From: an uncultured Rubrivivax sp.
Lineage (GTDB): Bacteria; Pseudomonadota; Gammaproteobacteria; Burkholderiales; Burkholderiaceae_C
Length of the DNA stretch: 24,355 bases
NCBI GenBank assembly: GCA_937975735.1
Contig: CALJUI010000455.1
Span: 1 to 24,355 of the forward strand
Direction: 5' to 3'
Position 1 is the stretch's first letter. Each line of letters starts with the position of its first letter. The position numbers and the translations under genes were made by a program. Below, in pieces: positions 9,460 to 16,927 of the stretch. Below the pieces are notes generated by a model. It worked only from the letters and a program-made list of their open reading frames with translations, ran no database searches and was not told the origin of the DNA.

Positions 9460-10359
9460 ATGGCCACCGCCAACCTCCTCGCACTGATCGACGACATCGC
9501 CACGATCCTCGACGACGTGGCGACGATGACCAAGGTCGCGACGAAGAAGACCGCGGGGGTGCTGGGCGACGACCTGGCGCTCAACGCACAGCAGGTCACC
9601 GGCGTGCGCGCCGAGCGCGAGCTGCCCGTGGTGTGGGCGGTGGCCGTCGGCTCGATGATCAACAAGGCCATCCTGGTGCCGGCGGCGCTGGCCATCAGCG
9701 CCTTCGCACCCTGGGCGGTGACGCCGCTGCTGATGATCGGCGGCGCCTTCCTGTGCTACGAAGGCTTCGAAAAGCTGGCGCATCGCTTCCTTCACGACCC
9801 GGCCGAGGACGCCGCGCACAAGGCCGAGGTGCGGCGCGCGCTTGCCGATCCGTCGGTGGACCTCGTCGCGGTCGAGAAGGACAAGATCAAGGGTGCGGTG
9901 CGCACCGACTTCATCCTGTCGGCGGAGATCATCGCGATCACGCTGGGCACCGTCGCCGACAGGCCGCTGGCCACGCAGTCGCTGGTGTTGACCGCGATCG
10001 CGCTGGTGATGACGGTCGGCGTCTACGGCCTGGTCGCGGCGATCGTCAAGCTCGACGATCTCGGCCTCGCGCTGAGTGCGCGCGACGGCGTCGTCGGCGC
10101 CGCCGGGCGTGGCATCCTGGTCGCCGCACCCTGGCTGATGAAGGCGCTGTCGGTCGCCGGCACCGCGGCGATGTTCCTGGTCGGTGGCGGTATCCTGGTG
10201 CACGGCGTGCCGGCACTGCACCACTGGATCGGCGCGGCAACCGAGGGCCCCTGGTTCGGCGTGTTCGCCGAGGCCGGGTTCAACGCGGTCGTGGGCATCG
10301 CGGCCGGCGCGCTGGTGCTCGCCGCGGTCAGCCTGGCCCAGCGCCTGAAGCGCGCCTGA
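9460..10359 (+). CDS. DUF808 (YedI-like) inner membrane protein
   Basis: A 299-residue polytopic membrane protein of the DUF808/YedI family, close to the usual ~300 residues. The N-terminus is typical: NLLALIDDIATILDD-VA-MTKVATKKTAGVLGDDLALNAQQVTG. Next come a hydrophobic pair (about 65-105), a charged cytoplasmic-looking stretch with EDAAHKAEV and VEKDKIKGAVRTDFILSAEI, and further helices through about 290. The biochemical role of the family is unknown; it has been loosely called a putative transporter or regulatory membrane protein. The stop TGA (10357-10359) shares its last base with the dusC ATG, so the two genes are probably translated from one message, although their functions look unrelated. 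Confidence 0.92.
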   Translation: MATANLLALIDDIATILDDVATMTKVATKKTAGVLGDDLALNAQQVTGVRAERELPVVWAVAVGSMINKAILVPAALAISAFAPWAVTPLLMIGGAFLCYEGFEKLAHRFLHDPAEDAAHKAEVRRALADPSVDLVAVEKDKIKGAVRTDFILSAEIIAITLGTVADRPLATQSLVLTAIALVMTVGVYGLVAAIVKLDDLGLALSARDGVVGAAGRGILVAAPWLMKALSVAGTAAMFLVGGGILVHGVPALHHWIGAATEGPWFGVFAEAGFNAVVGIAAGALVLAAVSLAQRLKRA

Positions 10360-11369
10360 TGCTGCTGCTGGCGCCGATGGAGGGGTTGCTCGACGCCCCG
10401 CTGCGCGACGTGCTGACGCGTGTCGGCGGCATCGACCGCTGCGTCAGCGAGTTCATCCGCGTCACCGACCAGCGATTGCCCGACCGCGTCTTCCTGCGCA
10501 TCGTGCCCGAGCTCGGCATGGGCGGCCGCACGCCGGCCGGGGTGCCGGTGCGCCCGCAGCTGCTCGGCTCCGACCCGGCCTGCCTGGCCGACAACGCCGC
10601 CGCGCTGGCCGCGCTCGGTGCGCCCGGCATCGACCTGAACTTCGGCTGTCCGGCGAAGGTCGTCAACCGGCATCGCGGCGGCGCGGTCCTGCTCGACGAG
10701 CCCGAGCTGATCGGCCGCATCGTCGCCGAGGTCCGGTGTGCGGTGCCGGCGGCGGTGCCCGTGTCGGCCAAGATGCGGCTGGGCGTGCGCGACGCCCGCC
10801 GCGCGCTGGAATGCGCGCTGGCGATCGAGACCGCCGGCGCGGCCGAGGTCGTCGTGCATGCCCGCACCAAGGACGACGGCTATCGCCCGCCGGCCTGGTG
10901 GGACCGCATCGCCGAGATCCGCGCGGGCGTACGCATCGGCGTGGTCGCCAACGGCGAGATCTGGACCGCCGACGACGCCCGCCGCTGCCGCGAGGCCTCG
11001 GGCTGCGACGCGCTGATGCTCGGCCGGGGCATGGTCGCCGACCCCGGGCTGGCGCTGTCGATCCGCGGCGCTGCCGCCCTGCCTTGGGCCGAGCTGCGGC
11101 CGCAGATCGACCGCTTCTGGGCGCTGGTCGCGCCGCGCGTGCAGCCGCGCCACCATCCGGGGCGACTGAAGCAGTGGCTGAACCTGCTGCGCCGGCGTTT
11201 CCCCGAGGCCCAGGCACTGTACGACGCGGTGCGCGCGCTGACCGACCCGCGCGACGTGCAGGCGGTGCTGGCCGGCGAACGCTACCGACCGGCGATGCCG
11301 AGCAGCTCGACCTCGAACAGCAATGTCGCGCCCGGCGGGATCACGTTGCCGGCGCCCTTGTCGCCGTAG
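10359..11369 (+). CDS. dusC: tRNA-dihydrouridine(16) synthase DusC
   Basis: A flavoenzyme that reduces uridine to dihydrouridine in tRNA; the DusC subgroup acts at position 16. The FMN-binding start is LLLAPMEGLLDAPLRD, and catalytic Cys97 is in DLNFGCPAKVV. VVHARTKDDGYRPPAWW, VANGEIWTADDA and DALMLGRG follow, as in E. coli DusC. The C-terminal RLKQWLNLLRR block is characteristic of DusC rather than DusA or DusB. The start ATG overlaps the preceding stop (TGATG). Residues after about 310 (GERYRPAMPSSSTS onward) have no counterpart in E. coli DusC and are encoded antisense to the end of the FKBP gene. They look like read-on to the next stop, giving 336 residues in total. Confidence 0.94.
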   Translation: MLLLAPMEGLLDAPLRDVLTRVGGIDRCVSEFIRVTDQRLPDRVFLRIVPELGMGGRTPAGVPVRPQLLGSDPACLADNAAALAALGAPGIDLNFGCPAKVVNRHRGGAVLLDEPELIGRIVAEVRCAVPAAVPVSAKMRLGVRDARRALECALAIETAGAAEVVVHARTKDDGYRPPAWWDRIAEIRAGVRIGVVANGEIWTADDARRCREASGCDALMLGRGMVADPGLALSIRGAAALPWAELRPQIDRFWALVAPRVQPRHHPGRLKQWLNLLRRRFPEAQALYDAVRALTDPRDVQAVLAGERYRPAMPSSSTSNSNVAPGGITLPAPLSP

Positions 11370-11683
11370 GCGATCGCGCTCGGGCAGGTCAGCTGCGCCT
11401 TGCCGCCGACCTTCATGCGCTGCACGCCTTCGGTCCAGCACTTGATCACGCGATTGAGCGGGAACTCGATCGGCTGACCGCGCTTGTACGAACTGTCGAA
11501 CTCGCGGCCGTCGGGAAAGGTGCCGCGGTAGTGCACGCGCACCGTGTCCGACGCGCCGGGCTGCGCGCCCTGGCCGTCCTTCAGCGAGCGGTAGATCAGG
11601 CCGGAGGAGGTGGTGATCGCCTCGGAGGCGAGCACGGGCGACAGGGCCAGCGCCAGCGCGGCGCCGCAGAGCAGGGTCTTCAT
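11282..11683 (-). CDS. Exported FKBP-type peptidyl-prolyl cis-trans isomerase
   Basis: A 133-residue single-domain FKBP. Residues 1-20 (MKTLLCGAALALALSPVLAS) are a Sec signal peptide, so it should help protein folding in the periplasm. The FKBP core is visible: VRVHYRGTFPDGREFDSSY (48-66), the VIKCWTEG active-site loop (79-86), MKVGGKAQLTCPSAIAYGDKG and the closing VIPPGATLLFEVELLGI. Active-site positions Tyr52, Phe62, Asp63, Ile80, Trp83, Tyr106 and Phe123 are all present. The frame is open further upstream to 11746, but MKTLL is the sensible start because it begins the signal peptide. Its last 88 bases overlap the dusC 3' end on the other strand. The DUF3016 gene ends 34 bp upstream, so the two may share a transcript. 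Confidence 0.94.
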   Translation of the reverse strand: MKTLLCGAALALALSPVLASEAITTSSGLIYRSLKDGQGAQPGASDTVRVHYRGTFPDGREFDSSYKRGQPIEFPLNRVIKCWTEGVQRMKVGGKAQLTCPSAIAYGDKGAGNVIPPGATLLFEVELLGIAGR

Positions 11684-11717
11684 CGGGCAGGGGTTCGGTG
11701 CAGTGACGGGGACCGCA

Positions 11718-12212
11718 TCATCGCAGGCCGGCGACCTGCGCGGCAAAGCGGTCCCGGAACCAGCCGTCGAGCATCCGGCGCTCGAAGTGCAGTGGCTCGC
11801 TCGCCTGGCGGGAGCCGGTGTGCGTCAGGTAGCCGGGGTCGCTCAGGCGGTCCTCGCCGGCGCTGATCCGGCGATCGCCCTCGCGCAGCTCGTAACGCAG
11901 GTGCAGCCGCGGCATGTCGGCGCCCTGGCCGAGCACGCGCAGCTGCTCCAGATTCACGAGGCGCAACTCGCCGGCGAGGTCGACGTCGAGCACCTCGACC
12001 TGCAGGGTCAGCCCGGCGGGCAGCCGCTCGGCCAGGCGCTGCAGGTGCGCGCTCAGGCCCTGCAAGGCGCGTTCGCGATCGGCGCTGGCGAACCCGATGT
12101 CGGCGAAGCGTTCGGCGCCGACGAAGCGGACCTCGGCCTGGCCGGCCCAGGCGGCCGACGCTGCCAGCAGCGACAGGCCGATCAACAGGTGACGGAAAGA
12201 TCGATGGGCCAT
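11718..12212 (-). CDS. Exported DUF3016 domain protein
   Basis: A 164-residue protein with a Sec signal peptide (MAHRSFRHLLIGLSLLAASA, cut near AWA-GQ, residue 23) and a DUF3016 body. The body starts AEVRFVGAERFADIGFAS and includes VEVLDVDLAGELR and RRMLDGWFRDRFA near the end. The family is periplasmic and uncharacterised. The start is firm: GAGGAG (12219-12224 on the minus strand) lies 6 nt from the ATG, one of the best ribosome binding sites in the window. It lies downstream of glnS with a 98-bp gap containing an inverted repeat, and upstream of the FKBP gene. Confidence 0.88.
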   Translation of the reverse strand: MAHRSFRHLLIGLSLLAASAAWAGQAEVRFVGAERFADIGFASADRERALQGLSAHLQRLAERLPAGLTLQVEVLDVDLAGELRLVNLEQLRVLGQGADMPRLHLRYELREGDRRISAGEDRLSDPGYLTHTGSRQASEPLHFERRMLDGWFRDRFAAQVAGLR

Positions 12213-12263
12213 GATGAACTCCTCGCGGTTCGAGAACGCCAACTGTGGCGCATCATGCCGCCG

Positions 12264-12304
12264 GCCGCCAGTGCGTTTGCGAAGCTTTGCAATTCGTTGG
12301 CGGC
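12264..12304. repeat. Nested inverted repeats between glnS and the DUF3016 gene
   Basis: An outer stem GCCGCCA (12264-12270) / TGGCGGC (12298-12304) encloses an almost perfect 16-bp palindrome, TTGCGAAGCTTTGCAA (12277-12292), with one G-T pair. This is the most AT-rich short stretch in the neighbourhood. It follows the glnS stop at 12311 and precedes the DUF3016 start at 12212, partly overlapping where a promoter for DUF3016 would lie. No T-run follows on either strand. It could be a glnS 3' structure or an operator for DUF3016. Confidence 0.4.
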
Positions 12305-12310
12305 AGGGCC

Positions 12311-14107
<1,797 letters not shown>

Positions 14108-14114
14108 GCGCCGG

Positions 14115-14120
14115 ATTCTA
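14115..14120 (-). promoter_or_regulatory. Candidate -10 element for glnS, overlapping the upstream stop codon
   Basis: On the minus strand TAGAAT (five of six -10 bases) lies 7 nt before the glnS ATG. Its first three bases are the TAG stop of the 2TM gene. At normal spacing transcription would begin at or next to the A of the start codon. The -35 region, inside the 2TM coding sequence, is only a weak match. Confidence 0.4.
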
Positions 14121-14411
14121 TCGACGCCCCTTCAGCCGCTCGACCTCGGCATCGATCATGCGCTCGCGCAGACCGTCGCCACGCAGGCCGACGAAGGTGA
14201 CGATGCCGTGGATCGCCAGGCCCACCGCCCACCAGCCCAGCGGCCAGACATGCCAGCGCATGCCGCCGTGCCAGGTGTTGATGAAATACAGCCCGGCGTT
14301 GACGAGCACGAAGACGAGGGCGTGGATGTAGAAGCCGATCTTGCGGTCGACGCGGCTTTTCGCGCGGCGCAGCAGGTCGTCGTCGGGGGTGGGGGTGTCG
14401 TTGGGGGTCAT
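14118..14411 (-). CDS. 2TM domain small membrane protein
   Basis: A 97-residue protein with the 2TM domain layout. A short charged start (DDDLLRRAKSRVDRK) precedes helix 1 (about 27-46, IGFYIHALVFVLVNAGLYF) and a tryptophan-rich loop, NTWHGGMRWHVWPLGWW. Helix 2 (about 60-76) and a basic coiled tail, LRERMIDAEVERLKGRR, follow. This domain is found alone or fused to LytTR regulators and histidine kinases; as a stand-alone protein its role is unknown. The start was chosen at 14411 because GGAG (14420-14417) lies 5 nt upstream. The frame remains open much further upstream, but that part lacks domain character. Its stop is 10 nt from glnS. Confidence 0.85.
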   Translation of the reverse strand: MTPNDTPTPDDDLLRRAKSRVDRKIGFYIHALVFVLVNAGLYFINTWHGGMRWHVWPLGWWAVGLAIHGIVTFVGLRGDGLRERMIDAEVERLKGRR

Positions 14412-14642
14412 GTCGGCTCCGGTCGGTGAACGGTGGGCATGGATCGGGGCGATGCCGTCGGTGCCCGGACCATGGTAGTGGCGGATGAAGGCGCGGGACA
14501 GCGCGGCGGGGCGGCTCATCGGCGTCGGCTCTGCGGGGTGATGAGGCCATCGTAGGCGGCGCCGGTGCGCGCGTCGCCGCATTTGCGACGAATCGACGAG
14601 GGGCGTCGTGAACGGCCACGTGGCCGCGCAGCGCACCGGAAT
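14412..14642. other. Non-coding gap between the cupin gene and the 2TM gene
   Basis: A 231-bp stretch with no gene I can support. The palindrome CGGCCACGTGGCCG (14613-14626) lies 16 nt after the cupin stop and could fold as a 5-bp stem with a 4-nt loop, a possible weak terminator of the sigma/cupin operon. A TACGAT hexamer on the minus strand (about 14550-14555) might be a -10 for the 2TM gene, but no -35 supports it. Confidence 0.35.
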
Positions 14643-15092
14643 TCAGATGATCACTTCGGGTCCCGGCGCCGCGCCGCGCAGGAAGATCAGCGCACCATGC
14701 TCGCTGTGCAGGCGGTCGTGCGGCAGGTCCTGGCGTCCGAGGTGGTAGCCGCCGGCCGCGATGCGCAGCGGGCCGATCGTCACCTCGCCTTCGAGCACCA
14801 CGCACTCCTCGTCCATCGGATGCCGATGCGGCGGCAGGCTCGCGCCGGCGGCCAGGCGCACGAGGTAGGAGACGACGCCGTCGCGCTCGTGCAGCACCTT
14901 GCGCTGCAGCCCCGGGCCGAACGGCGTCCAGGCGCCGGCGTCGGCGGCCACCGTCAGGTGGCGGCCGGTGGCGTCGGCGGCGATGTCGCGCAGGATGCGG
15001 CGCTTCAGCGCCGCGTCGGCGGGCGCCGGCGGGTCCGGGTCGAGGGCCTCGTGCAGCAGCGTGGCGAGGTCGGCGGGGAGTTCGGGGTTCAC
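14643..15092 (-). CDS. ChrR-like cupin protein, probable anti-sigma/sensor partner
   Basis: A 149-residue protein. Residues 28-40 (AALKRRILRDIAA) resemble the linker helix that follows an anti-sigma domain. Residues about 55-140 form a cupin with LPPHRHPMDEECVVLEGEV and GGYHLGRQDLPHDRLHSEHG. Putative metal ligands His89, His91, Glu95 and His125 have the same spacing as the ligands I recall for the cupin domain of Rhodobacter sphaeroides ChrR (141, 143, 147, 177). The zinc anti-sigma signature of ChrR (His plus HxxxCxxC) is absent; only ~27 residues precede the linker helix. The start is GTG (15092-15090), overlapping the sigma stop as GTGA, and an in-frame stop eight codons upstream rules out a longer form. 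The overlap with the sigma gene strongly suggests a regulatory pair. Confidence 0.85.
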   Translation of the reverse strand: MNPELPADLATLLHEALDPDPPAPADAALKRRILRDIAADATGRHLTVAADAGAWTPFGPGLQRKVLHERDGVVSYLVRLAAGASLPPHRHPMDEECVVLEGEVTIGPLRIAAGGYHLGRQDLPHDRLHSEHGALIFLRGAAPGPEVII

Positions 15093-15700
15093 GTCAGCAG
15101 GCTCAGTTCAGCGCGCAGTTTGCCTTGCGCGCGCAGGATCAGGGACTTGACCGTGCCCAGCGGCAGGCCGGTGGACCGGGCGATCTCGCGGTGCGACAGG
15201 TCGCGGAAGTAGGCCAGGCCGAGCACCCAGCGCTCGGGCGCCGACAGCCGGGCCAGTGCCGCGTGCAGGCGCTGGCCGGACTCGGTCTGCCACAGCCGCT
15301 GCGCCGGCTCGGCCTCCGGGCCGGCCGCGTGGTCGACCGCTGCCTCGTCGAGGGCGTCGCGCGGGCGCCGCCGGCGCAGGTCGATCGCCCGGCTGTGCAC
15401 CAGCATCAGCAGCCAGCTGACCGGGCTGCTCCGACACGCGTCGTAGCTGGCCGCGCGCCGCCAGGCGTCGAGAAAGGCCTCGGCCAGCGCGTCGTCGACG
15501 TCGGCGGCAGGGACCAGACGCCGCGCCAGCGCGCGGGCATGGCCGATCGTGCGCTCGTAGAAGGTCTCGAAGGCCGCGGCATCGCCGGTCGCCGCCTGCG
15601 CCAGCAGAGCGGCCAGCTCGGCGTCGCGCTGCGAACGGTGCAGCGCCACCCCGACCGCGGGCGCGGCGGGCGGCGACGCTGGGCGGACATCCGGCGGCAT
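15089..15700 (-). CDS. ECF-family RNA polymerase sigma factor
   Basis: A 203-residue sigma-70 family extracytoplasmic-function factor. Region 2 spans about 40-112 (AAAFETFYERTIGHARALARR, then DVDDALAEAFLDAWRRAASYD and SWLLMLVHSRAIDLRRRR). A long acidic linker (about 113-145) leads to region 4 at about 148-198 (LARLSAPERWVLGLAYFRDLSHREIA, then the helix-turn-helix STGLPLGTVKSLILRAQGKLR). I chose the ATG at 15700 because upstream codons are rich in arginine and proline and look non-coding; the real start could be a few codons away. It overlaps the cupin gene by 4 nt and diverges from a SnoaL-like gene. The partner suggests an RpoE/ChrR-like stress response, but the exact ECF group cannot be fixed from sequence alone. 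Confidence 0.92.
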   Translation of the reverse strand: MPPDVRPASPPAAPAVGVALHRSQRDAELAALLAQAATGDAAAFETFYERTIGHARALARRLVPAADVDDALAEAFLDAWRRAASYDACRSSPVSWLLMLVHSRAIDLRRRRPRDALDEAAVDHAAGPEAEPAQRLWQTESGQRLHAALARLSAPERWVLGLAYFRDLSHREIARSTGLPLGTVKSLILRAQGKLRAELSLLT

Positions 15701-15833
15701 GGCGGGCGGATCGGATCGCCCGCACAGTAGCAGAGCGGTCGGGCGATGCCCAGGGGTGTCGAGGGGGGATGAGGCGGTGTGCACGCGGCTTCCTGGCGGC
15801 AGCGGGATGCCTCGTGTACGGCGACCGTCGCCA

Positions 15834-15849
15834 TCCGGATGCATCCGGA
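15834..15849. repeat. Perfect 16-bp palindrome (operator-like)
   Basis: TCCGGATGCATCCGGA equals its own reverse complement over all 16 bases. It lies about 134 bp before the sigma ATG and 92 bp before the SnoaL-like ATG, a position suited to a dimeric regulator. Confidence 0.55.
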
Positions 15850-15860
15850 CGCTCGGAGCC

Positions 15861-15872
15861 ACCGTATACGGT
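15861..15872. repeat. Perfect 12-bp palindrome (operator-like)
   Basis: ACCGTATACGGT equals its reverse complement and is flanked by CC and GG two bases further out. The inner CGTATACG octamer recurs as CGTGTACG 50 bp upstream. It contains a TATACG hexamer readable on both strands, so it could also hold a -10 element. Confidence 0.5.
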
Positions 15873-15941
15873 TGGCGCGCGGGACGGCGGGGCCCGACGC
15901 GCCGCAGCCACCATCGCCCGCCGTTGATCAGGAGACCCGCC

Positions 15942-16349
15942 ATGACCCCGACCGAAACGATCCAGCACATCTACGCGTCCTTCGGCAAGGGCGACGTGCC
16001 CGCGATCCTGGCCTGCCTGGCCGACGACGTCGAATGGGAGTACGGTCACTTTCCGAACCCGGTGCCCTGGCTGCAGCCGCGCCGCGGGCGCGACGGCGTG
16101 ATGGCGTTCTTCGGCGCTGTCGCCGAGCACCTCGACTCCAAGGCCTTCCAGCCGACGAGGATCCTGGCCGACGGCCGCTTCGTCGTCGGCTTCGTCGACC
16201 TGGAGGCGGTGGTGCGCTCCACCGGCAAGACCCGGATCGAGGTCGACGAGGCGCACCTCTGGTACTTCAACGCGCAGGGTCAGGTCGAGCGCTTCCGCCA
16301 CCGCGCCGACTCCTACCAGCACGCGATGGCGCTGCGCGGCGACGCCTGA
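15942..16349 (+). CDS. SnoaL/NTF2-like protein
   Basis: A 135-residue single-domain protein of the nuclear transport factor 2/SnoaL superfamily. It has the typical N-terminal helix and acidic strand (TETIQHIYASFGKGDVPAILACLADDVEWEYG), then RRGRDGVMAFFGAV, VVGFVDLEAVVRSTGKT and the closing strand HLWYFNAQGQVERFRHRADS. Such cone-shaped domains bind small hydrophobic molecules or act as isomerases, cyclases or sensors; no substrate can be named. The start is well supported by AGGAG 7 nt upstream. It is transcribed away from the ECF sigma gene, so it may be a target of that sigma factor. It ends 18 bp from the convergent DUF1499 gene. Confidence 0.9.
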   Translation: MTPTETIQHIYASFGKGDVPAILACLADDVEWEYGHFPNPVPWLQPRRGRDGVMAFFGAVAEHLDSKAFQPTRILADGRFVVGFVDLEAVVRSTGKTRIEVDEAHLWYFNAQGQVERFRHRADSYQHAMALRGDA

Positions 16350-16367
16350 GCCGCCGCCTGGGCGCGC

Positions 16368-16856
16368 TCAGCAGCCGGCCAGGCGCGAGCGGATCGCCTC
16401 GATGCGCTCGCGGTTGACGTTGAAGTCCCTGCGGCCGACCCGCGACGCCGAGCGCACCTGCACGACCTGCGTGCTCGGGTCGAACCAGAACTCGGCGTCG
16501 TCGACGAAGCGCAGCCAGCGCGTCGTGAAGCGCACGTAGAGGTAGTCCTCGCGCGCCTCGACGATCGTCGCCGACGGCATCTCGGCGACGATCGCCTGGA
16601 TGCGCGCGATCGTCTCCGGTCCGCTGCCCACCAGCACCAGCGGCGCGATCTGCGCCTGCGTCCGGCGCGCGTGGCCGGCCCACAGGCCGGCCTGGCTGCT
16701 GACGCTGTTGGGCGTGCTCGACGGGGCCTTCAGCCGCCCGTCGCGCACGCCCAGCTGCTGCGGCGACCGGCCGCTGAACAGCCCCATCTGCCCCGCGGCA
16801 ACGACCAGCAGCAGCAGCGCGAGGACCACGATCAGCGTCCACTTCAAGATCGACAT
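16368..16856 (-). CDS. DUF1499 membrane-anchored protein
   Basis: A 162-residue protein with one N-terminal hydrophobic helix (about 4-24, LKWTLIVVLALLLLVVAAG) and a DUF1499 domain. Family marks are KAPSSTPNSVSSQA (43-56), YLYVRFTTRWLRFVDDAEFWFDP and the end segment VQVRSASRVGRRDFNVNRERIEAIR. The domain most likely faces the periplasm. The function is unknown; I know of no characterised activity for the family. The start at 16856 follows a GGAG about 7 nt upstream and begins directly before the membrane helix. It is divergent from the M14 gene with a 71-bp gap and convergent with the SnoaL-like gene. Confidence 0.92.
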   Translation of the reverse strand: MSILKWTLIVVLALLLLVVAAGQMGLFSGRSPQQLGVRDGRLKAPSSTPNSVSSQAGLWAGHARRTQAQIAPLVLVGSGPETIARIQAIVAEMPSATIVEAREDYLYVRFTTRWLRFVDDAEFWFDPSTQVVQVRSASRVGRRDFNVNRERIEAIRSRLAGC

Positions 16857-16927
16857 CGGTTCTCCAAGCGTCGCGCGCCGAGCGGCGACGTCGCGTTGAT
16901 TGTGCCGCCCTGGCAAGATCGGGGCCG

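Larger units (their letters stand above)
15701..15941. promoter_or_regulatory. Divergent control region of the sigma/cupin operon and the SnoaL-like gene
   Basis: A 241-bp gap carrying several symmetric elements. The 9-mers CGTGTACGG (15813-15821) and CGTATACGG (15863-15871) differ by one base and start exactly 50 bp apart. GGCGAC-C-GTCGCC is at 15820-15832. Two perfect palindromes lie at 15834-15849 and 15861-15872. On the minus strand a weak sigma-70-like pair, TGGGCA then TACTGT with 17-bp spacing, ends 26 nt before the sigma ATG. A good AGGAG (15930-15934) serves the + strand gene. I found no TGATCC box like that of R. sphaeroides RpoE targets. Confidence 0.5.

Noticed and set aside
14377..14410. 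A short G-rich tandem pattern (GGGGGT units) at the start of the 2TM gene
   Set aside because: It is explained by coding for a Thr/Pro/Asp-rich N-terminus and has too few units to be a meaningful repeat.
14412..14518. A longer form of the 2TM protein starting near 14518
   Set aside because: The extra residues have no family similarity, and the GGAG plus ATG at 14411 begins just before the conserved charged helix.
15921..15934. TGATCA near 15925 as an RpoE/ChrR-type -35 box for the SnoaL-like gene
   Set aside because: It is too close to the start codon and overlaps the ribosome binding site; the consensus TGATCC with an 18-bp spacer is not met.
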